From positions 62,001 through 126,000 of the forward strand of contig NZ_BAHE01000011.1 of the NCBI RefSeq assembly GCF_000298235.1: 64,000 nucleotides of DNA, read 5' to 3'. Under the pieces are notes generated by a model. It saw only the letters and a list, made by a program, of their open reading frames with translations, did not search any database and was not told the DNA's origin. Made by a program: the position numbers and the translations under genes. This stretch comes from Gordonia namibiensis NBRC 108229. Lineage in GTDB: Bacteria; Actinomycetota; Actinomycetes; Mycobacteriales; Mycobacteriaceae. Below are positions 27,179 through 36,308 of the stretch, piece by piece (position 1 is the first letter of the stretch; each line of letters begins with the position of its first letter).

Positions 27179-28768
27179 ATGGCCGAGACAGTGACCCAGC
27201 TCCTCCAGGCACGAGCCGACGACGACAACCTGGCGATCACCTACGAGGGACACCGCTGGACGTGGCGCGAGTACGTCCGCGATGCGGAGAAGACTGCTGC
27301 CGCAATACTGTCCGTGGCCGACGCCTCTCGACCGATGCACATCGGCACCCTGCTGGGGAACACCCCGGACATGCTCATCGCCCTCGCGGCCGGAGCCCTC
27401 GGCGGCTACGTCACCGCCGGCATCAACAACACCCGACGCGGCGACGGCCTGACCGCCGACATCCTGCGCGCCGACTGCCAGATCCTCATCACCGACGCCG
27501 AGCACCGCCCCCTGCTCGAGGGCCTGGAACTCCCCGGCGTGACGGTCCTGGACACCTCGACCCCGCAGTGGACCGACCTCATCGCCGGGGCGGGTGACCT
27601 CACCCCGCACTCCGTGCCGGGCGCGATGGACACGTTCATGCTGATCTTCACCTCGGGCACCAGCGGCAACCCCAAGCCGGTTCAGTTCGCGCACATGATG
27701 ATCCCGTTCGCCGGCCCCGTCCTCGCCGACAAGTACGACATCGGCCCCGGCGACGTCTGCTACCTGTCGATGCCGCTGTTCCACAGCGCCGCGCTCATGG
27801 GCGGTTACTGCGTCGCACTGTGCGGGGGCGCCGCGATCGCGCCGGCCAAGTTCTCCGCGTCGACCTTCCTCGACGACATCCGCCGCTACAACGCGACGTA
27901 CATGAACTACGTCGGCAAGCCCCTCGCCTACATCCTCGCCACCGAGGAGAAGCCCGACGACGCCGACAATCCCCTGCGCGTCGCCTTCGGCAACGAGGCC
28001 ACCGACCGGGACATCGACGAGTTCTCGCGCCGCTTCGGCTGCACGGTCTGGGACGGGTTCGGCTCCACCGAACTCGCGATCATCATCACCCGCGAACCGG
28101 GCACCCCGCACGGTTCGATCGGCCGCGGCTTCCCCAACGTCGCGGTCTACAGCTCCTCCACGATCACCGAATGTCCGGCGGCCGAATTCGACGACACCGG
28201 AGCACTTCGCAACCCAGACGAGGCGATCGGTGAGCTGGTGAACGTCGAGGGCGGCGGGATGTTCATGGGGTACTACAACGACTCCGCTGCCACCAACGAG
28301 CGTCTGCGTCACGGGATGTACTGGTCCGGCGACCTCGCCTACAAGGACGCCGACGGGTGGATCTACCTGGCCGGCCGGACCGGCGACTGGATGCGGGTCG
28401 ACGGCGAGAACCTCGCCGCCGGGCCGATCGAGCGAATACTTCTGCGAGTGCCCGAGATCAACCGCGTCGCGGTGTACGCGGTGCCCGACGAACACGTCGG
28501 TGACGCCGTGATGGCCGCCGTCGTGCTGCAGGACGGCGTCGAACTGAGCCCGGAGTCCTTCACCGAACAGCTTGCCGCACAGGCGGACCTGTCGCCGAAG
28601 GCCTGGCCGCGATACGTCCGGATCGCCGACGACCTGCCCACCACCGCCACCAACAAGATCCTCAAGCGCACCCTGAAGCAAGAAGGTGCGACCGCCGGCG
28701 ACGGCACCCTCTGGGTGCGCGAGGCGCGGTCGCAGGAATACCGCGAGGCCGTCAGCGCGAGCGCCTGA
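27179..28768 (+). CDS. Acyl-CoA ligase (FadD1/FadD17-like)
   Basis: 529-residue AMP-forming ligase: acid + ATP + CoA to acyl-CoA. Seen: the AMP loop FTSGTSGNPK, GFGSTE, and the hinge GRTGDWMRVDGENL. The spacing and wording (NYVGKPLAYILATEEKPDDA, DGFGSTE) resemble the M. tuberculosis FadD1 and FadD17 proteins, the latter tied to cholesterol degradation. The exact substrate is unknown. It is first in an operon of four genes, each starting within four bases of the previous stop or overlapping it. Confidence 0.88.
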   Translation: MAETVTQLLQARADDDNLAITYEGHRWTWREYVRDAEKTAAAILSVADASRPMHIGTLLGNTPDMLIALAAGALGGYVTAGINNTRRGDGLTADILRADCQILITDAEHRPLLEGLELPGVTVLDTSTPQWTDLIAGAGDLTPHSVPGAMDTFMLIFTSGTSGNPKPVQFAHMMIPFAGPVLADKYDIGPGDVCYLSMPLFHSAALMGGYCVALCGGAAIAPAKFSASTFLDDIRRYNATYMNYVGKPLAYILATEEKPDDADNPLRVAFGNEATDRDIDEFSRRFGCTVWDGFGSTELAIIITREPGTPHGSIGRGFPNVAVYSSSTITECPAAEFDDTGALRNPDEAIGELVNVEGGGMFMGYYNDSAATNERLRHGMYWSGDLAYKDADGWIYLAGRTGDWMRVDGENLAAGPIERILLRVPEINRVAVYAVPDEHVGDAVMAAVVLQDGVELSPESFTEQLAAQADLSPKAWPRYVRIADDLPTTATNKILKRTLKQEGATAGDGTLWVREARSQEYREAVSASA

Positions 28769-28772
28769 GCCC

Positions 28773-29855
28773 ATGGAACAGCTCACCGAGCTCGGCTACT
28801 ACGCACTCTCCCGGCACCCGGTCACCCCCCGCGAGCTCGCCGGCGAGGCCCGGTTCGCCGACGAGATCGGACTCGGGACGGCCTTCGTCTCGGAGCGGTT
28901 CAACGTCAAGGACGCGGCCGCCCTGTGCGGTGCTCTCGCCGGTGCGACCGAGAACCTCGGGATCGCCACGGCCGCAACCAACCACAACACCCGGCACCCC
29001 ATCGTCACCGCGACGATGGGCGCCACCCTGGCCGAGGTGTCCGACGGTCGCTTCGCTCTCGGACTCGGACGCGGGATAACCCCGCAGTGGCAGATCCTCG
29101 GCGTCCCGCTCGTCACCGGCGCGGCGCTACGCGACATCACCGGGCTGCTCCGCAGGCTGTGGGCCGGCGAGATGGTCGTCGGCCACGACGGGCCCGTCGG
29201 CTCGTACCCGTTTCTCAGCCTCGGGGTGACCCTGGACGCCCCTCCGCCGATCCTGCTCGTGACGATGAGTCCGAGGACACTTGAGCTGGCCGGCGAGATC
29301 GCCGACGGCGTGGTGCTGCACACGTACTTCAGCGCCGACGCCACCCGGCGGGCCGTCGCGCATGTGCGCGATGCAGCCGAACGTGCCGGCCGCGATCCGG
29401 CGTCGATCCGGATCTGGTCGGTGGTGGCGACGGTGTCCGACGATCTGGACCCGGCCGACCGGATGCGCCGCTTGTACGGGCGCCTCGCGACCTACCTGCA
29501 GGGTTACCCCGACCAGCTCATGGGCGCCAACCAGTGGGACCCCGCCGACCTCGAACGCGTTCGCGCGACAACCGCTTTCACCGGTGCCCGCGGGCCGATC
29601 GATGCCACCGCCACCGACGGCGAACTCGCCGAACTGGCCGAGACCATCCCCGAAGCGTGGGTAGCCGACTCCGCGACCGGGTCGCCGTCGGACTGCGCGA
29701 AGACGGTCGCCGAACAGTTCGTCCTCGGCGTCGACTCGGTGATCCTGCATGGCGCGACGCCGACCGAACTGGCGCCGGTGGTCGCGGCGTACCGCGACAT
29801 TCGCCCCGACCGCGCGGTCGGACTACCGGTCAACCCCGGAAGGATGCCCTCGTGA
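28773..29855 (+). CDS. LLM-class flavin oxidoreductase (F420-type, TIGR03857-like)
   Basis: 360 residues of the luciferase-like family. Family features: the barrel start YYALSRHPVTPREL, FALGLGRG near residue 90 and TAATNHNTRHP. Members in actinomycetes often use F420. I cannot tell the substrate. It follows the ligase by four bases and overlaps the next gene by GTGA. Confidence 0.8.
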   Translation: MEQLTELGYYALSRHPVTPRELAGEARFADEIGLGTAFVSERFNVKDAAALCGALAGATENLGIATAATNHNTRHPIVTATMGATLAEVSDGRFALGLGRGITPQWQILGVPLVTGAALRDITGLLRRLWAGEMVVGHDGPVGSYPFLSLGVTLDAPPPILLVTMSPRTLELAGEIADGVVLHTYFSADATRRAVAHVRDAAERAGRDPASIRIWSVVATVSDDLDPADRMRRLYGRLATYLQGYPDQLMGANQWDPADLERVRATTAFTGARGPIDATATDGELAELAETIPEAWVADSATGSPSDCAKTVAEQFVLGVDSVILHGATPTELAPVVAAYRDIRPDRAVGLPVNPGRMPS

Positions 29856-30907
29856 CGGAAACCCTCGAGATACCCACGAGCGTCGAACAACTCACGGCGA
29901 CGTGGCTGACGAATTTCCTCGGCGAGAACGGCCACGACGCGTCGATCACCGCGGTCACCGCCGAGGCCGTCGGGACCGGGCAGATGGCCGGCTCGTATCG
30001 GCTGACACTCGAACACTCCGGCCCGGCGGACCTGCCCGGCACCATGGTCGCGAAGCTGGCCACCGGTGCGCCCGAGCAGCGGGAGTTCGGGTCGGGGGTG
30101 TTCCGCAACGAGGTCCGGTTCTACCGTGACCTCGCGTCCGGCTTCACAGTCCCGATGCCGCAGTGTTACGCCGCCACGATCTCCGATCCCGGCACCGAGT
30201 TCGTACTCCTACTGGAGGACATCGACGAGGCGGTCCAGGGCGATCAGATCATCGGATGTACACCTGCGCAGGCGGAGTCGGTCGCTGTGGCCGCTGCCGG
30301 TCTGCATGCACCGCGCTGGAACGACGCCGCGCTGCTGGAGGAGATGCCGCTTCCCGGTGCCGCCGAACGCGAGATGATGGAGTCGATCCTCGAGCCGATG
30401 GCCGACGTCTACCGCGACCGGTTCTCCCCCGACGCACGGAGTTCTGCCGCCATCGACTGGCTGGTCCGCGAGGCCGGCGACTGGCTCGTCGCGCCACTGC
30501 GGAACACCGCACTCATCCACGGCGACCTCCGTGTGGACAACGTGCTGTTCGGCCCGTCCGGCGAGGTCACCGTCATCGACTGGCAGACCATCACCACCGG
30601 TAACCCGCTGCGCGACATCGCCTTTCTGCTCAGCACCAGCCTGACCACCGAGGATCGTCGGAAACACGAGCGCGGCATCGTCGCGTCGTATCACCGTGCG
30701 GTCGTCACCGAAGGCGTCGCCGACTACACGCTCGACGAGTGCTGGGACGACTACGTCGCCAACCTCATCCAGGCACCGCTGATCATCGTCTTCGGTTCGG
30801 CCGCCGCGCAACCCACCGAACGCGGCACCGCCATGTTCGACGCAATGCTGTCGCGCAGCGCAGCCGCGATCGAGGACCTCGTGCCGGGTGGTCTGGCCGG
30901 CCGATGA
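29852..30907 (+). CDS. APH-family phosphotransferase
   Basis: 351 residues with an aminoglycoside-phosphotransferase/choline-kinase fold. Catalytic loop HGDLRVDN and metal loop IDWQT are intact. In catabolic operons such kinases often act on acyl chains or sugar-like intermediates, not antibiotics, so a resistance role is unlikely. The GTG start overlaps the LLM gene stop (GTGA). Confidence 0.8.
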   Translation: MTETLEIPTSVEQLTATWLTNFLGENGHDASITAVTAEAVGTGQMAGSYRLTLEHSGPADLPGTMVAKLATGAPEQREFGSGVFRNEVRFYRDLASGFTVPMPQCYAATISDPGTEFVLLLEDIDEAVQGDQIIGCTPAQAESVAVAAAGLHAPRWNDAALLEEMPLPGAAEREMMESILEPMADVYRDRFSPDARSSAAIDWLVREAGDWLVAPLRNTALIHGDLRVDNVLFGPSGEVTVIDWQTITTGNPLRDIAFLLSTSLTTEDRRKHERGIVASYHRAVVTEGVADYTLDECWDDYVANLIQAPLIIVFGSAAAQPTERGTAMFDAMLSRSAAAIEDLVPGGLAGR

Positions 30908-31902
30908 AGCTCGTCATCGGCGGCAACGGTTTCCTCGGTTCCCGACTGGTCCGACAGCTCGTCGAGAACGGCGAGGACGTCCGCGTCCTCACGCGAGAAA
31001 CCAGCGATCTCCGCACACTGTCCGGCCTCGACTTCGACCACGCCACCGGCGACCTCTTCGACGCCGCCTCGGTGCGCACGGCGATGAACGGCTGCGACGT
31101 GGTTTTCCACTGCGCCGTCGACACCCGTGCGTGGCTGCGGGACCCGGCACCGCTGTACCGCACCAACGTCGACGCCCTGCGGGCGGTGCTCGAAGTGGCC
31201 GCCGGTCAGCCGCTGCGCAAGTTCGTGTTCACCAGCACTGCCGCCACCATCGGGCGGGTGCAGGGGCGCCGGGCCACCGAGGACGACGCCTTCAACTGGG
31301 CGGACCACGCACCCGAGTACGTGAAGAGCCGTGTCGCCGCCGAGGACCTACTGCTGGACCGCGCCCGCGACGGGGCGGTGCCGGGGGTCGCGATGTGCGT
31401 CGCCAACACCTACGGTCCCGGCGATTGGCATCCCACTCCCCATGGTTCCTTCGTCGCCGGTGCGGCACTCGGCAAGCTGCCGTTCACCATTCGCGGCTGC
31501 CGAGCCGAGTCGGTGGGCATCGATGACGCGGCGCGCGCACTCGTCCTGGCGGCGGAGCGAGGTGAGGTGGGCCAGCGGTACATCGTCGCCGAGCGATCCA
31601 TCGACACCGGTCAGATCGTGGAGATCGCCGCCCGCACCGCCGGGCGCGAACCACCCCGGCTCGTCCTCAACCGGGCAGCGCTGTACGCCGCCGGTGCGGT
31701 GGGCTCAGCACGGGCCGCCCTCACCCGCAAGCCCGTCCAGCTGACCGTGCCGTCGGTGCGGCTGATGCACTTCATGTCCGAGATGGACCACGGCAAGGCC
31801 GAACGCGATCTGGGCTGGCACCCGCGGCCCGTCACCGAGGCGATCGTCGAAGGCGCCAGGTTCTGGCTGGAGCGTAAGCGACCTGCACCTTCTGCTGGTT
31901 GA
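30904..31902 (+). CDS. NAD(P)-dependent epimerase / 3-beta-HSD-like dehydrogenase
   Basis: 332 residues of the extended SDR family. The cofactor loop GGNGFLGS opens the protein. The active site is YVKSR (Y139, R143), so the usual lysine is arginine. The C-terminal region (residues ~215-300) resembles 3-beta-hydroxysteroid dehydrogenase/isomerase-like proteins. The ATG overlaps the kinase stop (ATGA). Its own TGA falls inside the left arm of the repeat 31893-32015. Confidence 0.8.
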   Translation: MKLVIGGNGFLGSRLVRQLVENGEDVRVLTRETSDLRTLSGLDFDHATGDLFDAASVRTAMNGCDVVFHCAVDTRAWLRDPAPLYRTNVDALRAVLEVAAGQPLRKFVFTSTAATIGRVQGRRATEDDAFNWADHAPEYVKSRVAAEDLLLDRARDGAVPGVAMCVANTYGPGDWHPTPHGSFVAGAALGKLPFTIRGCRAESVGIDDAARALVLAAERGEVGQRYIVAERSIDTGQIVEIAARTAGREPPRLVLNRAALYAAGAVGSARAALTRKPVQLTVPSVRLMHFMSEMDHGKAERDLGWHPRPVTEAIVEGARFWLERKRPAPSAG

Positions 31903-32015
31903 GTAGGTCCGAGCCGCCAGGCGAGGACCGTATCGAAACCAGTTACCAAAGATCTTCTGCGCGCCAGTTGGTTTCGATACGCCTCGTCGCAAGCTCCTCG
32001 GCTACTCGACCAGCA
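31893..32015. repeat. Long palindromic repeat at convergent gene ends
   Basis: Two arms of about 50 bases (31893-31943 and 31965-32015), GGTTGAGTAG... against ...CTACTCGACC, separated by about 21 bases. They contain the TCGATAC... core that I recognise as a common intergenic repeat of this bacterial group. The left arm supplies the stop of the preceding SDR gene; the right arm ends seven bases before the convergent SDR stop. A likely two-way terminator. A 23-base exact piece recurs at 59454-59476. Confidence 0.8.
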
Positions 32016-32021
32016 GGATAC

Positions 32022-32915
32022 TCAGCCGAGCAACTCCGCCAGCTCGCCGAGGCTGTAGGGCGAGGTGTCCTTGTGATCCCGGTAGGCGATGAAGCCGGCC
32101 TGCTGTGCCTCGAACCGGCCGATGAAACCGCCGGCCGCACTGAAGATGTTGCCGGTGAGGTGGTCGGCGGCGTCGCTGGCGAGAAACACATACAGCGGCG
32201 CCACGTATTCCGGCGGCGCCGGGTCCAGTGCCGCGTCTCGGGTCAGGTCGTCGAGAATTCCCCGACGGTGAAGGCCCTCGATGTGGGCGACGTAATCCTC
32301 ACCGGTGGACAACCGCGACCTGGCGCCGGGCATCACGACGTTGACGCGGACGCGATCTTCGGCGAGGTCCGACGCGGCGGCGAGGGCCAGCGCGTTGACG
32401 CCGCCCTTCGCTGCGGGATAGCCACTGCCACCGAACATCCCGAGCGACGCGGCCGAGCCGGTGAGCACGATCGAACCCGAGCCCTGCTCGACGAAGACCC
32501 GTCCTGCGGCCTGGAGCAGGTGGAACGCAGACATGAGGTGCGCGTCCACCTGCGTCCGGAACTCGTCGGGAGTGATGGTCAGCACCGTCGATCCGGCGGG
32601 TTCGGCGATGCCCGCGCAGTTGATCGCGATGTCGAGTGCGCCGAACTCGGTGAGCGCGGCGTCGACCATCTGTTGGGCGACGCCGTCGTCGCCGGCCGAG
32701 CCCCGGATGCCGACGGCCTGTCCCCCGCCGCCGCGGATCTCCGCGACGGTCTCCTCGAGCGCATCTGCGTCGCGCCCGTTGACGACGACCGAAACCCCCT
32801 GACCTGCCAGCGCATACGCCACCGTGAGGCCGATGCCGCGGGTGGCGCCCGCGATCACGGCGACCCGGCCACCCAGTCCGGCAGCCCCGGGGGACCAGCC
32901 GCCGCTCGGATTCAC
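32022..32915 (-). CDS. Short-chain dehydrogenase/reductase
   Basis: 297-residue classical SDR: cofactor loop GATRGIG, NCAG, catalytic S and YPAAK present. It is the last of eight minus-strand genes that begin at the TetR at 38.97 kb; its ATG overlaps the unknown gene's stop. Probably a dehydrogenase step for the product of the P450s. Confidence 0.88.
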   Translation of the reverse strand: MNPSGGWSPGAAGLGGRVAVIAGATRGIGLTVAYALAGQGVSVVVNGRDADALEETVAEIRGGGGQAVGIRGSAGDDGVAQQMVDAALTEFGALDIAINCAGIAEPAGSTVLTITPDEFRTQVDAHLMSAFHLLQAAGRVFVEQGSGSIVLTGSAASLGMFGGSGYPAAKGGVNALALAAASDLAEDRVRVNVVMPGARSRLSTGEDYVAHIEGLHRRGILDDLTRDAALDPAPPEYVAPLYVFLASDAADHLTGNIFSAAGGFIGRFEAQQAGFIAYRDHKDTSPYSLGELAELLG

Positions 32916-34180
32916 GCCGAGCTGCCGACCGGCGTGATCGGGATCGAGCGGCCTCGGTCGACGAACTCGAAACTCGCACCGCCGCTGAACCGCGCGACGG
33001 CCACCTCCCCGCTCTCCTTCTGCGCGGTGTCCGACCTGACGATGCGGATCTCGAGCGCATCATCGGTCTCGACGGCACCTTCGACGGTCAGGTACGGGCT
33101 CACTCCGGTGGCGGCGGCTTGCAGCGGTTCCAGATGATCCGGCGTGAGGATCGACATCCAACCGCCGTCGGTCATCGCGTCGGACTTCCGCGGCAACCGT
33201 ACGACGACGAAATCTTCGTCGGCGACAGCGGCCAGACCGGTGTACTGCGCCGGCCCGAAGCACGGATGCAGGGCCAGCACCTGCGCCAGGCCTTCGGCAT
33301 CGGTGGACAGGTCGAGGGCCGCGCGAATCCGGTCCGCCGCCAGACCGGCGATCCCGATCAGCTGCTTACGGAAGATCTCGACGACCTGATCCTCGCTCTC
33401 GGCATACCGCCGCAGGCTGAGCAGGAAGCCGAGGGACAGCAACTGATGTTGCAGCGCAACCTCTTCGGCGATCCGCACGAGCGCTGACGTCGACCACTCC
33501 GCGAACTGCAGATCCTCGACGAGTGGGCCTCGGTAGTCCACCCAGCCGTCGGTCGACGACGCGTCGATCGCGGACAGTTCGATCTGGCCGGCACGCGTCC
33601 CGAACATCACCTCCGCGTCCGGCGGAAGCGGCAGCTCCTCGCGGTCCGGTTCGATGGTGACCGTCCACTCGCAGTGTGGGGTCCGGTCGACAGGGCGTCG
33701 AGGCGGCCGGTGCACCGGTCGGATACGCGCCCGGCGATTGGTCGCGATGGCGGTCGCGTCGAAAGTCGGGTCCTCGATGTCGTGGCACATCGTCGTGACG
33801 TAGTCGTCGCCGAGCGGTTCGACGTCGAGCAGTGCGCCGCAGTGGTCGAGGACGAACGAACCGTGGTACTTGTCGTCGACGCGGTACCGAAAGTCCATGA
33901 ACTGCGGCGGCGCACCGATGTCGAGCTGGAGACACTTGAACATGTCCTCGACGCCGTCGCCGTCGACGCCGAACACGGTCCGGACCCGGCTCGTGTAGAC
34001 CGGGCTCGCGGCCATCCATTCCTCGATCGCGATCCGGCCCATGATGTCTCGCCCGAAAGCACTGATGAGGTGCGCCATCCCGCTGCGGTCGATCATCTGA
34101 CCGGACAGCAGGAGCTCGGGGACCAAGACGGCGAGCTGTTCCTGACCCAGACCTTGATACGTGGGGGCTGTGGTTGTCAT
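32912..34180 (-). CDS. Conserved hypothetical protein of the CYP51 operon
   Basis: 422 residues, no domain recognised by eye. No signal peptide or membrane helix. It is rich in Trp, Tyr and Asp in the middle. The stretch CHDIEDPTFDATA and an Arg/Pro-rich tract (IRPVHRPPRRPVDR) stand out, and a His-Cys pair is at HCGALLDVE. It might be a metal-dependent enzyme, but that is only a guess; a weak likeness to an aminothiazoline-carboxylate hydrolase-type group is a memory impression. It is six bases past the SnoaL gene and overlaps the SDR downstream, so it is fully coupled. Confidence 0.6.
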   Translation of the reverse strand: MTTTAPTYQGLGQEQLAVLVPELLLSGQMIDRSGMAHLISAFGRDIMGRIAIEEWMAASPVYTSRVRTVFGVDGDGVEDMFKCLQLDIGAPPQFMDFRYRVDDKYHGSFVLDHCGALLDVEPLGDDYVTTMCHDIEDPTFDATAIATNRRARIRPVHRPPRRPVDRTPHCEWTVTIEPDREELPLPPDAEVMFGTRAGQIELSAIDASSTDGWVDYRGPLVEDLQFAEWSTSALVRIAEEVALQHQLLSLGFLLSLRRYAESEDQVVEIFRKQLIGIAGLAADRIRAALDLSTDAEGLAQVLALHPCFGPAQYTGLAAVADEDFVVVRLPRKSDAMTDGGWMSILTPDHLEPLQAAATGVSPYLTVEGAVETDDALEIRIVRSDTAQKESGEVAVARFSGGASFEFVDRGRSIPITPVGSSA

Positions 34181-34186
34181 GTCAGG

Positions 34187-34747
34187 TCACCAGAACGCGA
34201 CCGGCGCCTTACCGAAGTCGTACCACCCCGGCAGGTTGCCCGGCGCGGCCTTCTCCACCCGCTTGAGCATTCCGTCGCTCATGGCGTTGTTCTGCATCAT
34301 CTCGATGAACAGCGCGGAGACGTTGCCGTAGTCGAAGAAGTCACGCTGCCAGGAGAATTGGAAGTTGCCGCCGTACTTGAACCAGCTGCCCTGGATGCCC
34401 TCCAGCGCGTAGTGGCTGCCGTCCTCACGGGTGCCCTCGTAGATCTGCTTCCAGAGCCCGATCATGTCGCCGGTCTTCTCGTCGATGACCCAGGCCTGAT
34501 ACGGGTACTCCCAGCCCTCGAGTCCCTCCATCTCCTGGCCGAGGGCGAGTTCGCGGATCTCCTCGCGACCCACGGCCATGAAGTCCTTCTTCGGGCCGTA
34601 GTTCCAGCCGTAGGTGGCGTCCTCGGTGTAGAACTCGGCGAGCGGCTTCCAGTCCCCCGCCTTCTCCGCCTCGATGTTGGCGGCGAGCCACCGCTCCTTC
34701 ATCTCTTCCAGCTCCGCACGGTCAAAAGACATGTGTTCCACCTTCAC
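34187..34747 (-). CDS. SnoaL / NTF2-like protein
   Basis: 186 residues with the alpha-beta cone fold hints: a long N-terminal helix, then FYTEDATYGWNYG (residues ~40-52) and repeated Trp/Tyr in later strands. Such folds act as ketosteroid isomerases, hydratases or dehydratases. It sits next to the P450 ferredoxin and its ATG overlaps the ferredoxin stop. A role on a steroid-like product is inferred from context. Confidence 0.7.
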   Translation of the reverse strand: MKVEHMSFDRAELEEMKERWLAANIEAEKAGDWKPLAEFYTEDATYGWNYGPKKDFMAVGREEIRELALGQEMEGLEGWEYPYQAWVIDEKTGDMIGLWKQIYEGTREDGSHYALEGIQGSWFKYGGNFQFSWQRDFFDYGNVSALFIEMMQNNAMSDGMLKRVEKAAPGNLPGWYDFGKAPVAFW

Positions 34748-34941
34748 TCGTCATCTTCGATGAGACGCAACGCTTGCGTCGGGCAGTACTGCACGGCGGC
34801 CTCGACCGCGGCTCGCCGGGATTCGTCGGGGTTGGCGTCGCGGATCTCCACGTGGTCCATCTTCGCGGCGAAGACCTCGGGGGCCTCCAGCTCACACATG
34901 CCGTGCCCCTGGCACAGATCCAGATCGACCTCGATGCGCAT
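34744..34941 (-). CDS. 3Fe-4S ferredoxin for CYP51
   Basis: 65 residues. Three Cys ligands: LCQGHGMC gives two, and YCPTQAL gives the third; the usual fourth is replaced by His in the CxxHxxC pattern. This is the 3Fe-4S ferredoxin type of M. tuberculosis Rv0763c. It passes electrons to the adjacent P450s. It overlaps the CYP51 gene by one base (TGATG). Confidence 0.93.
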   Translation of the reverse strand: MRIEVDLDLCQGHGMCELEAPEVFAAKMDHVEIRDANPDESRRAAVEAAVQYCPTQALRLIEDDE

Positions 34942-36308
34942 CAGCGATCCTGACGCTTACGGTAGGCAACGCGGCACGGCTGCTGCAGCTGAACGACCAT
35001 CTTGGAGTGGTCGTTCCGGTAGGTCTCCGAGGGCTGCAGCATCTCGAACTCGTAGTTCTGGAACAGGACCGAGAAGATCGCCTTGAGCTGCATGATCGCG
35101 AATTGCGCACCGACACAACGATGACGACCCGCACCGAACGGAATCCAGGTCCAGCGATTGACCAGGTCCTCCTGCCGCGGCTTGTCGTACCGATCGGGGT
35201 CGAAGGCACCTGCGTCCGGGAAGTCCTCAGGCAGACGGTTCGAGATCGCCGGCGACACCGCGATCGACTGACCGGCGGCGATCTCGTAGTCCTCGACGTG
35301 GAAGTTCTTCTGCACCACGCGCATCAGGATGATCAGCGGCGGGTGGAGTCGAAGTGCCTCTTTGAGCGCGTTCTCGAGCTGCGGCATCTGTCGGGTGTGC
35401 GCGAACGTGTACTCAGGACGCTCCCCGTCCGGGGTGTCGCCGTAGATCTCGTCGAGTTCGTCGTAGACCCGCTTCATGTACTCCGGGTTTCGCAGCAACT
35501 CGATGAGCGTCCACGCCGCGGTGCCCGACGTCGTGTGGTGGCCGGCGAACATCATCGAGATGAACATGCCGGTGATCGTGTTCGCGTCGAAGCCGACCTG
35601 GACGAGGACGTCCATCAGGTCGCGATCTTCCTTGTCTTCGGTCGGGTTCGCGATCCGCTCGTCCATCACACCCTGGATGAACTCGACCAGCTCAGCGCGC
35701 GCCTCGTCGCGCTTGCGGAAACTCTCGATGTCGGCGTTGTAGTCGACGTAGGCGATCGGGTCGGTGCCCTTCTCCAGGTCGTGAAAGAGATGGGCGATGT
35801 GCCCGTTGAGCCGCTCGCGGAACTTGCGCCCGATGAGGCACGCCGACGAGGTGTACAGCGTGAGTTCGGAGAAGAAGTCGAGGAGATCGATCTCCCCCTC
35901 GTCGCCCCACTCGGCGATGATGCGTTCCGCCTCGTTGGGGATCGTCACCGCATGCTGCTTCATGTGGGCGCCCTTGAGGGCGGAGTTGTGGATCGCTTTG
36001 GAGCGTTCCTCGGGACTCGCGTCGAACACGACGCCCTCACCGAACACCGGGGTCATGAACGGGTAGGCGGCCGCCTGGTCGAGGTCTTCCTCCGGTGCCC
36101 GGAAGAACTCCTCGTTGGCCGCGGCCCCGGACACCAGGACCACCTCGCGGTCGGCGAGCTGGAACAGGCCGACGTCGCCGCATTCCTCGCGGACGCGCCA
36201 GAACAGCGAGATCGGGTCGGAGGCGAGTTCGTCGAGATGTCCGTGTTCGCCCTCGCCGCCGGAAACGCGAGGCGGCTTCTTCAGGCCTGATTCGGTGATG
36301 GCGGTCAT
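34941..36308 (-). CDS. cyp51: Sterol 14-alpha-demethylase-type P450, CYP51
   Basis: 455 residues. Near-identical in pattern to M. tuberculosis CYP51 (Rv0764c): RVSGGEGEHGHLDEL start, YPFMTPVFGEGVVFDASPE, I-helix MFAGHHTTSGTA, haem loop FGAGRHRCVG (Cys398) and the C-terminal ETYRNDHSKMVVQL. CYP51 removes the 14-alpha methyl of sterols; these bacteria mostly do not make sterols, so its natural role is debated. It sits between an SDR and its ferredoxin and its ATG overlaps the SDR stop (ATGA). Confidence 0.95.
   Translation of the reverse strand: MTAITESGLKKPPRVSGGEGEHGHLDELASDPISLFWRVREECGDVGLFQLADREVVLVSGAAANEEFFRAPEEDLDQAAAYPFMTPVFGEGVVFDASPEERSKAIHNSALKGAHMKQHAVTIPNEAERIIAEWGDEGEIDLLDFFSELTLYTSSACLIGRKFRERLNGHIAHLFHDLEKGTDPIAYVDYNADIESFRKRDEARAELVEFIQGVMDERIANPTEDKEDRDLMDVLVQVGFDANTITGMFISMMFAGHHTTSGTAAWTLIELLRNPEYMKRVYDELDEIYGDTPDGERPEYTFAHTRQMPQLENALKEALRLHPPLIILMRVVQKNFHVEDYEIAAGQSIAVSPAISNRLPEDFPDAGAFDPDRYDKPRQEDLVNRWTWIPFGAGRHRCVGAQFAIMQLKAIFSVLFQNYEFEMLQPSETYRNDHSKMVVQLQQPCRVAYRKRQDR

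Noticed and set aside
29852-30907. Antibiotic-resistance kinase
   Set aside because: The APH fold is present, but the operon context is catabolic and the fold is shared by many non-resistance kinases.
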